A stretch of DNA of 64,000 nt, taken from assembly GCF_000003815.2 (NCBI RefSeq), contig NC_049992.1, positions 17,596,489 through 17,660,488 of the forward strand, read 5' to 3'. This document shows, in pieces, positions 11,561 to 23,000 of the stretch. Position 1 is the stretch's first letter; each line of letters begins with the position of its first letter. The position numbers were made by a program, and so were the translations under genes. The notes below the pieces were generated by a model, which ran no database searches, was not told the DNA's origin, and worked only from the letters and a program-made list of their open reading frames with translations. The DNA comes from Branchiostoma floridae (Eukaryota; Chordata; Leptocardii; Amphioxiformes; Branchiostomatidae).

Positions 11561-12448
11561 CAGCTACAGACAGCTTCCCTGCGTAGTAAATTGTTCCTCG
11601 CTGAGCCCTTGTCCAAAAAGCCTCCTACGCTGCTGGTATGTAGGGATTACCTTTTAAAGCTCTGACTGCATCGCCCCGCCAGCTTGGGACCGTTATCAAA
11701 TGCAAGCTATTTGCTAAATCCGCCGAAATTGGAAAGAAGTAATTTTATAAAGCCTAGTGGCCCGCAACCAAGGTCGCGTGACGGCACCCCCAGCGACCTA
11801 CCAGGTGGTTCCCAAGACTAGGCGCCTTCCAGAGCGTGCATTATACAATATCCACAGGATATTAGGATTTAGGAGCAAATCGCACAGTCCTCAAAGGCCT
11901 AAGGGATGTGCAAACATTACCCAAAGCTGTGTCGGTGTGTATGAGACATAGATAACAGACGCTAAGGTAGACCATTTGTTAGTTTTAGTGTCAAATGTAA
12001 AGGATTGGATGTAAATGTGCTGGTTATGGGAAAGTAAAATCAAGTTGCAGTAGAAAATCTTGTCAATGTTATATACAATAAGCAAACGTTGGTACCAACG
12101 AACCGGATCATGTGAATGTTTTCCTGATGTTGATTTAATACAAGGAAAATATGCATAAAACATTTTCTCTCTGCAACAGTAACCACCTTCCTAAATGACA
12201 TAAATTACATTCACTACCTTGGTAAGAAGGTAAATGTTTTTTTTTGTCAGCCTGGTGTGTTTTGGTGTGTCTGTAAACAGTTATAGTAATAAAAAAAAAT
12301 GTTCCGATGTATTATAAAACGACTGGCGAATGATTAGATTTCAGCCCCCTAGTTGCTTGTTTTAGTACTGCATAGAATTTTTTTAGTACTGCATTTTTAG
12401 TACTGCATTTGGAAGTTATGTACAGGCGAACATAGTTGAACATTAATT

Positions 12449-12544
12449 ATGCAAATGAGATCCCCATTTGCATAGTACGTCTGTTGTTCGGTGAAGGAGA
12501 TGATTAACTAATATAATTTATGCAAATGAGGATCTTATTTGCAT
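12449..12544. promoter_or_regulatory. Two palindromic pairs of octamer (ATGCAAAT) motifs
   Basis: ATGCAAAT and its inverse ATTTGCAT face each other across 9 bp at 12449-12473, and again across 9 bp at 12520-12544, giving four octamers in 96 bp. ATGCAAAT is the classical POU/Oct factor site. Whether this is a bound regulatory element or the ends of a small palindromic repeat cannot be told here. Confidence 0.4.
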
Positions 12545-12969
12545 AACTAATGACAAACACAATAAATACAGCAGTTGTAAAGGCTAGGATCATTTGGCGA
12601 GGGTATGGGGTCGTGGAAATCTAGTCTTATTTCGGCTACAGGAATAGAAATGAAAATTGTGTAATATGAACAATCCAATAAAAACATTTTTGAAACTTAA
12701 TAATGAAAAGCTTGGTTGATTGATCTTATATCTGGAGGATATTGAATAGATTTCTTGTATGCTTGCTATTTTAGCGCGAGCTTTTATTAACAATCACTTT
12801 GCAATGTCGAGGTTAAATCTGGATTATTGATCAAACTATTGGATTATCAATCATATCACTTCGTTGGTCACACTTAATTAGTAAGAACACATTACCTTAA
12901 TTTGATATGAAGAGTTGATTCTGTAAAATAGAGAATGATGAAAACAAGTTTACAAATGAGCAAACATGC

Positions 12970-13161
12970 TACTCTCCAAGCAGAGGTTAGGCTCCGGCTG
13001 TTTTTTTAACGTTTTTTAGTCGTTTTTATCGGGTTTCTATTTTTTCATTTTCCTTGAAGTACATCCCAGCCAGGTTTTGACACAGCAAGATATGAAAAAA
13101 AATAGAAAGACCGATAAAAACGACTAAGAAAAGCGTTAAAAAAACCTCTGCTTGGAGAGTA
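12970..13161. mobile_element. MITE with 60-bp inverted repeats and perfect 9-bp target duplication
   Basis: The element runs from TACTCTCCAAGCAGAGGTT to its exact inverse. The arms extend about 60 bp through complementary blocks containing CGTTTTTATCGG and CCGATAAAAACG. Both sides carry CAAACATGC (12961-12969 and 13162-13170), a perfect 9-bp duplication, which points to a Mutator-like origin and a fairly recent insertion. Confidence 0.75.
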
Positions 13162-13448
13162 CAAACATGCACCATAAGTTGCAGAAATATCGTAAAATGG
13201 TTTCTAATTACGTAGGATGCAAAAGCAATTCGACCAAAGTCAAAGAAGATGATGTAAAAGAGAAAAAAAATAAAGCACGGATTGTTCGATATACTTTCTG
13301 CGTTCCGTGATTTGTTTAACCTTCTTGACTATTTCGATATCATGTTAAAGTCAATTTTTCGCCAAGCTTTTTGTTTTATTCTCACGCTCGCATCAATTTT
13401 AGGGTTCACACATGCACAGGATGTCATCAAGATAATCAAATCAACATG

Positions 13449-13694
13449 GCAACACTTTCCACTAGACGGCGATCGCGATGGGCTCTCACTGTGACCTAAA
13501 TATGATATCTGTAACCTTTGGCTTCATACTAGTTATATTACACGGCATGTAAAAGTGTGACTGAGAGGACAGCAAACACACAAATTGTAAAAAAATCGTT
13601 TCTTTTCCAAACAATTCATTGAGCGATCTGTCATAAACTAGGTCACAGAGAGAGCGCGGCGAGAGCGCCGTCCTAGTGGAACGGAGGTATTACC
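13449..13694. mobile_element. MITE with CCACTAGGACGGCG-type ends
   Basis: The right end (AGAGCGCCGTCCTAGTGGAA) and left end (TTCCACTAGACGGCGATC) are inverse copies. The element is an inverted relative of the copy at 5976-6224, sharing the internal AAGTGTGACTGAGAGGACA block. Confidence 0.65.
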
Positions 13695-13875
13695 ATGAAC
13701 TATCCCTAATCCTACCTCATCCCCCAACATCTGAAATAATCGAGTGCACTGATGTAGGTTTTGCACGCTATCACGCGCTGCCGACATGGAATGCTCCACT
13801 AGTTACACACTCATAAAATAGCGGGATCGGCTCTACATCAAGGTTAAAAACATTAAACTGAATTCATGAAGGTAA

Positions 13876-14005
13876 AGGTGTATCTCACTGCACTTGGGGT
13901 ACCGGTGCGGCACTGCGGGTTTCGAAAGATAACGAATCTTTTTTGTGTATTGTTGTCTGTTAAGTCTTACTTTTACGTATTACGGATATACGCAAATTAC
14001 AAAGA
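13876..14005 (+). mobile_element. Half of a Harbinger-like MITE
   Basis: The left end (AGGTGTATCTCACTGCACTT, then GGTGCGGCACTGCGGG) and the internal TTACTTTTACGTATT block match the complete copies in intron 2 of the Ig gene. No right end is found nearby, so the element is truncated. Confidence 0.55.
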
Positions 14006-15153
14006 AGGTAACATTTGTGACCAAATAAGTAGGCGTTACAGAGCTGCACAACAAAGCGCCAAGGTAAAATGTATCGTGTTCTTAGCAATATTTTGCTAAG
14101 CCAAAAATATCAATACGCAACTTATACGCATTTTTATATCCGTGTGTACAGTGTGTGAACGAGGCCTAGCACAACCAAAGTTATACAGCGACTTTATCAC
14201 AGTGAACGAAAAGCTGCGTAATAGACATACAAAAATGAATATTGAAATTTTACTAAAAATCCTACACAAGAAAAGTGTGCAAATCTCTAAAATGTTGTAA
14301 CAATGAGGTGGAAGTAATCATTTTAATACATTTTTAATTAAAAAATCTTTTGCGTATCGACCTATTTTTGCATTGAGAATGGTGAAACCTTAAGCTATAT
14401 TCCAATTACATTGAACTAGGTTACTGCACCCATTTAATATTTGGTGCGTCGTGGACAGGGTATCTCGGGTCGTCAACCTTTACCTATATGTTTATAATGA
14501 TGGAAGATATATTGGCGTCATTTCATCATTTCTCTTCAGTTCATGTATTTGCTTTCACTCTTACAGTAGTAGGGTACCTAGGTATAGTGTGACCGATTAG
14601 CATTATTATAATTTATAAAGAATCAAAATGTAAATAAACATCTCTTACAAAACATGCAAAAAGAGGTTCTATCAGCTATAAAAATACAAGAGGAAATAAA
14701 ATGCTTTTTTTTTTCACCTGTGTTTAGTAGAAATACAAGAAAACTTCTATTTCCATTTTTGTTCGTTTGTTATAATTGCTTGCACAACCCATTTGAATAG
14801 ATTTAAAACTAATAGCAAAATGATACCACCGTAATCATATTAGTCCTCGTTGAAAATTAGGTATTGAGAAACATATTATAAATCTTATCCGTGTGCTATA
14901 TGACCAACTGTGTTAATACCTTGTTCTTACGTATTTCTCTGGTTATAACATACGTACAGACATCTGTCGTATGTATGTCATGCAGATGCAGATCTCCTAT
15001 AGGCGAAAGATATAATTGCTGTCGAACTGACTGACAGATCAAAAGTCGACTCACTTTAAAGACATCTTTGATATGTAGGACGATTGGAAACTGTCGCATA
15101 AACTAGAAAGCCCGGGGTTACGGGGTCACCTAGATTATGGTCGACAGCTACCT

Positions 15154-15704
15154 GAATGTTGAAAGCGTGGAATAACAGATCAGGCAACTAGGCCGTCTGA
15201 AGTTATCTTTGTGGTGATAAATCCAGTTTAGAGCAGCTTTGCTGTTTCTTTAAAACATCTTTACATCCATATACTAGCTCATATTTTGATATTCCGAATG
15301 TTGAATGCGTAGAATTACAGATCAGGCTGCTGGGCCGTCTGAAGTTATGTTTGTGGTGATAAATAACGTTTCAAGCACCTTTACTGTCTCTTTAAAGTAC
15401 CTTTACAGCCCTACTAGTTCATCTTTTGAGATTCCGAATTTTGAAAGCGTAGAATTACAGATCAGGCTGCTGGGCCGTCTGAAGTTATCTTTGTGGTGAT
15501 AAATCCAGCTTTGAGCACATTTTCTGTTTCTTCAAAACATCTTTACATCCATATACTAGCTCATCTTTTGATATTCTGAATGTTGAATGCGTAGAATTAC
15601 AGATCAGGCATCTAGGCCGTCTGAAGTTATCTTTGTGGGGATAAATCCATTTTACAGAACCTTTACTGTCTCTTTAAAACATCGTTACAGGTCATCATTT
15701 GATA
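15154..15704 (+). repeat. Tandem array, about 141-bp unit, four copies
   Basis: Copies begin at about 15154, 15296, 15436 and 15578, each opening with GAATGTTGAATGCGT or a close variant, followed by AGATCAGGC and GCCGTCTGAAGTTAT. Short ORFs across it are by-products of the repeat. Confidence 0.8.
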
Positions 15705-16389
15705 TTCTAATAGTGACGTATTTTTAACAGTTATAACATAATTTATGTACGTGATGATGTAATCTGATCAATAGTACATAGTTTTCAATACGATTCACGT
15801 CTTTTGTTTAATTGTATGATATTTTTTATCGTATTCAGATTTTTTTTACTTCATTGTTTTCATTTGTCCAAGATTTTTGATGCTATTTTTTATTGAATTA
15901 TGTGATGTCTACTCATTTTTTTCGGCATCTCGGGGTTTTGTTATTTATTTCAGTTTGAAAGTCAAATTTGATACAATGACATGTCTACTGATTCACCCTC
16001 TATCAAATTCACCGGATACTAGTGAATGCTATTTTCTTTTCATCTGTTTTTGTTATTATTATAACGCAATTCTAAATTGGCACTTTAATATTGCTTATTG
16101 TCAATCATCATAAAGTTAAATTGCGAGTTTTAGTAGCTTGACATTGGAGCTCTTTAGTATAACCATACAATATAATGATAATAGTTATATTTATTGTAAA
16201 TATTCTAAATAATCTTTTATTTACAATAAAACTTGGATGAAATCATAGAACCGACAAAAAAACATTAAATTTTCACTTCTATTCAAACACCCAGTTCTTT
16301 ACCTCTACAATTTTCTGAGACAACCTTTCGCTGGAGTTACAGATGCTGAACATCGGTTCTCCAAAGTTTGGCTGCACATAATTTAGATA

Positions 16390-16950
16390 TCATATGGCCT
16401 TGAACACCACCCCTCTTCGAATGTCCATCTCTTTATACTGCACTATTCATCTACTGCGATTCAAACCTACAGTCCCGTGCCCTGTACCCGCATCGCCGTT
16501 CGTGTCAATGATACGTTGCTTTCTGTACCAAGGATTAGGCCTACGGAAAACAATATTGTGGTTTGTGTTTCTGGTTTCCGTTAACGTTTCCAAACCGAGA
16601 CGCAGCCGAACTGATTTTGTAAACGAAAAAATAATAATACGTAATACTGTACACAAATGAGGATGATCACGACTATTCTCTTTACGTCTTGTGTAGTTTT
16701 GTGTATTTAGTATCATACTTTTTGTTCCCGAAAGCGGTCGGGCCCCCCTTTGGAAATGTGACGTCGACGTATTAATTCTTTTGGTTACATTATTGTCTAA
16801 CGTATAATTTTTACACATCTATCCAACCTTTATTCAGCTTATGAGTTGTTAAATTGTATAATTTTTCCCCCCTGCATGTAATTTCATCCGTTAATTTGTT
16901 TTATGTTAATAATCCTTTCAAATATTGTGCAAAATGAATAAAATCAAAAT
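16390..16950 (+). repeat. Possible LINE 3' end
   Basis: The sequence CTTTTTGTTCCCGAAAGCGG followed by TTTGGAAATGTGAC recurs in diverged form near 27245-27290. It ends in an A-rich AATCAAAATCAATCAAATC tail near 16930, as in retrotransposon 3' ends. No reverse transcriptase sequence is visible, so this is a weak call. Confidence 0.35.
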
Positions 16951-17689
16951 CAATCAAATCAAGACGTATGTAGGCCTTAACGAGTGACCCAAGCTAAAAC
17001 ATGGTTATCCTAATTTTTCAGAATATTTCTTAAGTCGACCGCTGGGACATTTTCATTTGTTAAACATGTGAGGGGTGGAATTCAAAATAGATATCCTATA
17101 TTTTACACTGATGAAAGTTTAAGGCTTTAAACGGTGTATGTTGGAAAGTGTACTAAGTTTTACCGTTTTACTGTGCTTTCCCAATATGTATCTGTAAAAT
17201 AACCACATATTATTAAAACATCTGATTCTGGTGCATTTCAGTTTCACATTGCTAAAATATTAATTGTGTTATAGTTTCAGCCAAAATTTGAAATAAAAAT
17301 CTAAAAAAAGAAATGAGGAGAAATTCCATCTACCGTCCCTATTTCTTTCAGGACTGTATTAAGAAACATGACATTTTGCTTCCTATGCCTTACTTGCCAT
17401 ATCTATGTACAAAGGTAAACATTCATTTGGACTCAAACATGCCACGGCACAAAACCCATTTGATGAACGCGCGGCCCAAGAGCTCGTGTATACCCAATAA
17501 GTTTTCAATCCCTCGCCATAAACAAAATCTCCGTGACTTTGATGTACAGATTTCTCCCGCGTGGATCCATTGTAATGAGTAGTATTAGTATCCGATCTGG
17601 CGAGAAATACAGGGCGGATTAAAGGGACCGGTGTGCAGATGGAAGGGCTGACAGGGCACAGTTTATCATCAACTTTTCCTTACGATATC

Positions 17690-18790
17690 CCAGGACGTCT
17701 CTCCGATAAGGGTTTGCACAGACGCATGTGGGATTCTCGTGAATTGACAGTGCATTGTTCCGCACCTTGGCTTAAAGACATTCAAACAGTACAAAAAATA
17801 TCACGGTTAGCGTTACAAACATTTTATCTACAGCTTTTCAAACAATGCCCAGGACGTTTCAACGATAAGGGTATTCACAAATGCATCTGGTATTTTTGTG
17901 CCTTGCTTGTGTATTGTTTGCGCTTTGGTTATAAAAAATTCTATTAGAAAAGTACGAAAATATAAAGGTTAGGTTTTAAAGCACAGCTGTTAATGCAGCG
18001 TTTATCCTCAACTTATCCAAACAATGCCCAATACATTTCTACGATAAGGGTATACACAGACGCATGTCGGATTCTTGTGAATTGACAATGCATTGTTCCG
18101 AGCTTTGGCTGAAAAACATTCAAACAGTACAAAAAATATTACGGTTAGCGTTCAAAACATTTTATCTTCAGCTTACCAAACAATGCCCAGGACGTTTCCA
18201 CGATAAGGGTAGGCACAAATGCATCTGGTATTTTTGTGCCTTGCTTGTGTATTTTATCTATTTTTTATTTATTCGTTCGGCTGTGTACAGACAGCCAGGG
18301 CTGCCCTGCTTGTGTATTGTTTGCGCTTTGGTTATAAAAAAATGCTATTGGAAAAGTACGAAAATATAACGGTTAGGTTTTAAAGCACAGCTGTTAAGGC
18401 AACTTTTATCCTCAACTTTTCTAAACAATGCCCAATACATTTCTACGATAAGGGTATGTATACACAGACGCATGTCGGATTCTTGTGCATTGACAGTGCA
18501 TTGTTCCGCCTTGGTTTAAAAATACAATTCAAACAGTGCACAAAATACCACGTTAAGCTTTCAAAACAAAGCTGTTAAGACACCGTTTATGACCAACCTT
18601 TCGAAACAATGTCCCGGACCTTTCCATGATGCGAGCATGCACAAATGCATCTTTGCTTGTTTGTTGTTTAGCATCTTGGCTATAAAAATGCAATTCAAAA
18701 TAAAGTAAAACAAAAATATAACGGTTACTATTTAAAACAGAGCTGTTAAGGCACCGTTTATCATTAAAATTTTCAAACAATGTCTCGGAT
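17690..18790 (+). repeat. Dimeric satellite-like array, alternating about 160-180-bp monomers
   Basis: Six monomers in the order A-B-A-B-A-B, each beginning near a CAATGCCCAGGACGTTTC-like junction. A monomers contain CAGACGCATGT and TTGACAGTGCATTGTTCC; B monomers contain CACAAATGCATC and GCGCTTTGGTTATAAAA. The two types are themselves related (CGATAAGGGTA and TTCAAACAATG are shared). One B monomer carries a small insertion at 18254-18310. Confidence 0.75.
18254..18310. mobile_element. Small insertion with 12-bp target duplication inside the satellite
   Basis: Compared with the previous B monomer, an extra segment of about 60 bp interrupts the copy. TGCTTGTGTATT stands on both sides of it. 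The insert contains the inverted repeat GGCTGT-GTACAG-ACAGCC. It is probably a short retrotransposon tail or a MITE fragment. Confidence 0.5.
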
Positions 18791-20005
18791 GTTTCTAAAC
18801 TACGCTTCGTACATCTTCGAAGTCCCGGGAATTTTTATAATATAGGCATGCGCAAACGCATGTGTGATTCTTGTGGCTTTATCATTCAACACACATTGAC
18901 TTTTGATCTTCTACAGTCGCATTTTATCTTGATTAGTACGTGAATTAAAGAAAGATAAATTTCATTTAAAAATTACTTTGTTCGTACCCTGACAAAAAAT
19001 CCCATTTAGATACTAAACGTAACGATTACGGTTAAAACAGAAGGTTGCATTTTTGACGAAGACAGTATGTCTCAAAATTCACGAGCCGTCGTCATGAATC
19101 CTCGGTATGATATGCTTTCAAAGGAGACCCCATCTATTTTGATAGGTCCATTTGTAATTGGCGTACTCACCCTATCACTGCAAAGTCTGAAACACGAAGA
19201 CTGAAGATAACAAGAGCCCTTTTCAGTCTTTTGACAGACGCGCACGTCTTTCTTTGTCTCTTCAAGTACAGTATTTGAAATATTGCCGAGCAAGGATCAC
19301 TTAAAAGGGCAGCGTATTTCGTTTGATGCTTAATTGGGCGTTTTAATTGGAGTGCCGGAGGAAAGAAGTGTTACGTTTTGTCTCTTGATTCCATGCGCAG
19401 CTGCACGCGAGACGAGAAGGATGTTCGCGCTCTACAATGGTTATCAGTCATCGAGCACACCCTCTTGGAGCGGCGTGTTGCCCATACGGGTCCTTCACAA
19501 GGTCTTCTCTATTTTCCGCATGGTTACTGCCTGTCATCTTTTATTCTAGCCCAGGCAATTACGTGAGATTGGGCGATAGCGACGAGCTGGCTGGGTATAG
19601 AAGAACCGCAGACCTTTCAGAACCAGGGACGGCGCAAACAATAGACTGCATTGAAAGCGACCTTCCACGCGTCACTGGCCGCACGAATTCATTGAAAGTT
19701 TTATGCAGTCGCTACCATAGGGCTCGTGCCTGTCGGTCTTGGTGCCCGTATGTCTCCCTCTCTCTCTCTCTTTTCCTGTACTTGGGTGAAGGTAGTGCAT
19801 CTATAGGTGGTAAACGTGGGAGGCGTGGATTGAAGTAAACGCTTCACTGCAGTTCGTGTCAGTCAACCCTTCCTAGAACTATGAGAGATGGGAAGACGAA
19901 GTACGCTGGCAGCGTGATAGCGCCACTGTAACAGCCCCTGTCTCTGAGTACGTGGAACTCGCTACATCAGGACTGCACCGCTGTGTACAACTTACATCTT
20001 TCAAG

Positions 20006-20057
20006 ATGGAATTCGCCGTCTTCCAAGTCATCTTTGCTGGCTTAGCTCTCATTACAG
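20006..20057 (+). CDS. Ig-SH3 receptor exon 1: start codon and signal peptide
   Basis: It encodes MEFAVFQVIFAGLALIT plus one base of the next codon. The hydrophobic core and short length fit a signal peptide. The ATG context (AAG ATG G) is favourable, with A at -3 and G at +4. The donor ACAG|GTAAGA is strong. The frame extends upstream without another ATG. Exon 2 lies 17.7 kb downstream and restores the frame with a phase 1 join; a long first intron after the signal exon is common in Ig-superfamily genes. Confidence 0.7.
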
Positions 20058-23000
20058 GTAAGATAACGTTTCACCATATTCAAAGATTCATTTATACCCG
20101 CAGTACAGATAAGCTTTTAACACAGTCATGGCATGACAGCGTCCTATCCTCAGTAAGTCGGGTACAATTTCGCTCTGCACTAGATACCATCTGTACTTTC
20201 AGCAATGACATTTTCTTACGTTGCCACCTCTGAGGCGCCACCTTTAGGAACGTATAACTTGATATTAGTTTCAGATATTATCTCCGAGCAATTATCGGTA
20301 ACCATATTGAAACTATGGTTTGACAAATAGCTGGGTAGGTCTTGGGGTTAGAACGGAACTCAAGTCGCTGGAAGCGTAGCATGCAGTTTCGAGCTACGTA
20401 GAATTAAGTTGGGATTATCTATTAAGCCGCACGACAGATGATAAACCGTTTCCTGTCTATATTCAATGTTGGCTGCTGTACATATTTCATAACTCATTTT
20501 CAGAAAAATTGGAACAGATTATACGCTCAAAGCTAGGAAGATCTTTCGATTATTATTGGAAAAGTCTACGACCCAAGGGGGGGGGGGGGCGTATAAAAAA
20601 TCGTTTAACGATCCATTAGCTCACATTTGCATCGATACCTTGTTATTGTGTTTGCAAGACGAAAGGGTAGTTTGTATTTCATCGGCATTTTTCTTGACAC
20701 GGTAGCTTGATAATTCGATTTCACAGTGGTTGGCTGTGTTGGCCAAACACCCAGAACAATTTTCTCGGCATCGGCCATTTGCGTTGCCATCAGTAATCGC
20801 TCCCCCAGCGATCAGATGACGCGCGATCAATGTTAGATATCGAGTACAAAACGGGAGAAAAATAGTATCAACTATTAAACCTTGATGTTACCAGCAGGAA
20901 AGAGTTATTATTAGTGCTGTCAAGGCCTGAAACACGCCCTTTGGAGAAATGAATAACCTTCCTCTGACGCCATTAGCATCCATAATGTTCCCGCGTTTTG
21001 AGCGTGAGACATAGGAGGGGATCTCTACAATGTCTTTTCTTTTCTACATTTTACTGAACGTTGAACTTCCAGTAATCTTATACTTAGTCTAATGGTGATA
21101 GGCTTCTTAATATGCGTATTGAAAGATTCGCATAACCATGTTGTTTTCAAACGAACTAAAATCTTAAACGTGTGTGGCCAAATGTTGTAGTGATTGTTTT
21201 CTGCATACTATTTTGCGAAGATAAATTGACCCTCTCTTATCTGGGGCATGAAATCATTGCCGTGTCATTTGGAGATAAATTGGGTTACACAGAGAGGCAC
21301 TTCTCTTGGGAACCAAATCTGTAAGCGGGTCAGTTTGGCAAAGTGACACATGCAGTCGCAGCCCCGGGAAATCGCTGGCTGCCTCGCGAAAATTGTCCAG
21401 AAAGAATTGCCGGTAACACATCCGAGCGTTGATTGAAGTTGCCAGTTCAATCATTGAAAACATCTTATTGTCTTTTGTGCGTCTCGTGGATCGCTCGATA
21501 TTTCCAAACTTTGTTACAGTGTGCCCCTTTAGTGTTTTGCGTAGTTGAACATATAGAGGCGTACCATCATTCGGTTTGGCTAAAGTTGTTGCTTATTTTT
21601 TGTAGCAAGTAGCAAACTCTCTAGCCCCTAAACGGCGATTGCAATGCGACCACGCTACGACCAAATTTACATGTCTGTAAACCTTTACTATCTTGTTGGA
21701 ATACCATGTATTTATGAAAACTTTTTATAAAAGTATGGCAGAGAAAAAATGAAGCATACATAAACACTCGTTTCTGTAAGTGTTAAAAATTCTTTGAACG
21801 TTCTGTCAAATTATTCGGTCACCGCGCGCGGTCACAGCAAGGTTGCCTAGTTAGTGGAATTGTGTGCAAGAAAGCGGCTGGTGCGCATTACCTTCTCTCT
21901 ATAATTCATCAAGTACGAAACGATTTCATGCCACAGCCTCACCCCTTTTCTTGATTTTCGTTTGTTTTGCGATAAGAACGTTTTTTTTGCATGTGTAATG
22001 CCACCCAAAGCTCCCATAGGAGACAGCAAAGATGTCGTGAAGGCCGGTATAGCTGATTGGACATGAAAACCAGGGATTCCTTTTGGCTAGTGCCCCCTGT
22101 GGATGGTGATTGCCAACATCACTCTACCCAAAGATTTGCTGCGTTCCAAAAGCCTCCTGCCCGTACGGCTTACGTTTGCATTTCTGAGCCGTTTAGCGCT
22201 GTGAAACTTTTACGTAAGAGACGCCAAGGTGTGGATTTATCAGCGACGCTGGTGGATGCCGGCCTGTGGTGACTATATAGCGCCCGTTCTTTTCACTTTA
22301 ACGATGATATACCTTCGGCTATTCACTGAAATATCTTTCTTCTGACGTCCAACGGCCTCTTGAATGACATGTTAGACGATAGCACTAAAGGCCTATGACT
22401 GAGAAACCGATTCTCTTGACGGACTGTTGCTGTGCCGATCCTACGGGCAGTCTTCCTCGCCAGGTCGAACTCATTCATTTTGCGCCGGTTTACTCACGCA
22501 GGTCATCGCTCACTGCGGAACCCATCAATCAAACTGTCCTCTCTAATAAAGACGTTCCTTCATCTCTTTTCCAACGCTAACTTCTTTATGAATGTTATCC
22601 CCTCCCCACGTGTCTCATCTCTTTTTCCATCTGTAAAAGAGACGCCGTAAAGAATTCCAAGTACCTTTTGGCAAGCAATCTTATCCCAGTCAAGACATAA
22701 AGATGTATTGAGATACTGCAATTCTCACCCAAACCTTTACAGTAGACATAAAGTGTGAGTGAATTATTCTACTCAAAAAAATATTTGGCATATAACTTAA
22801 AATTATAAATCCTGATTTTATCTTTCATTTCTTAATTGACCGCTTAAATGCTGTGTTACTTCTTGTTATTGTACATTTTTTTGTTGCTGTTGTTGATTGA
22901 AATCGTATTTTCCAAAAGTGATAGTAGTTTTAGCTATGGATGGAGTCTATTTGTGTTCTGTATTTTTCCTTGTCATTTAAAGATAAATAGTCTAAAAGAA

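Larger units (their letters stand above)
4841..20005. other. Intergenic region between the glutamate receptor and the Ig-SH3 gene
   Basis: About 15 kb without a recognisable exon. Listed separately are a GCGCTCTC-type MITE pair, a hairpin MITE with 9-bp duplication, a nested hAT pair, paired octamer palindromes, SINEs, a 141-bp tandem array and a dimeric satellite. A (CAA)n tract lies at 5575-5596. In 7.0-8.5 kb, 9.2-10.8 kb, 14.1-15.1 kb and 18.8-19.9 kb I see only AT-rich, non-repetitive sequence with chance ORFs. The last few hundred bases before 20006 are more GC-rich and have a CT-rich tract near 19757; they probably hold promoter and 5' UTR, but no TATA box is evident. Confidence 0.6.

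Noticed and set aside
15154-15704. CRISPR-like direct repeats
   Set aside because: Whole units repeat without distinct spacers, and the context is an intron-rich animal genome.
19334-19838. Overlapping ORFs upstream of gene 2
   Set aside because: No conserved domain; several frames are open in a GC-richer stretch that more likely holds the promoter and 5' UTR.
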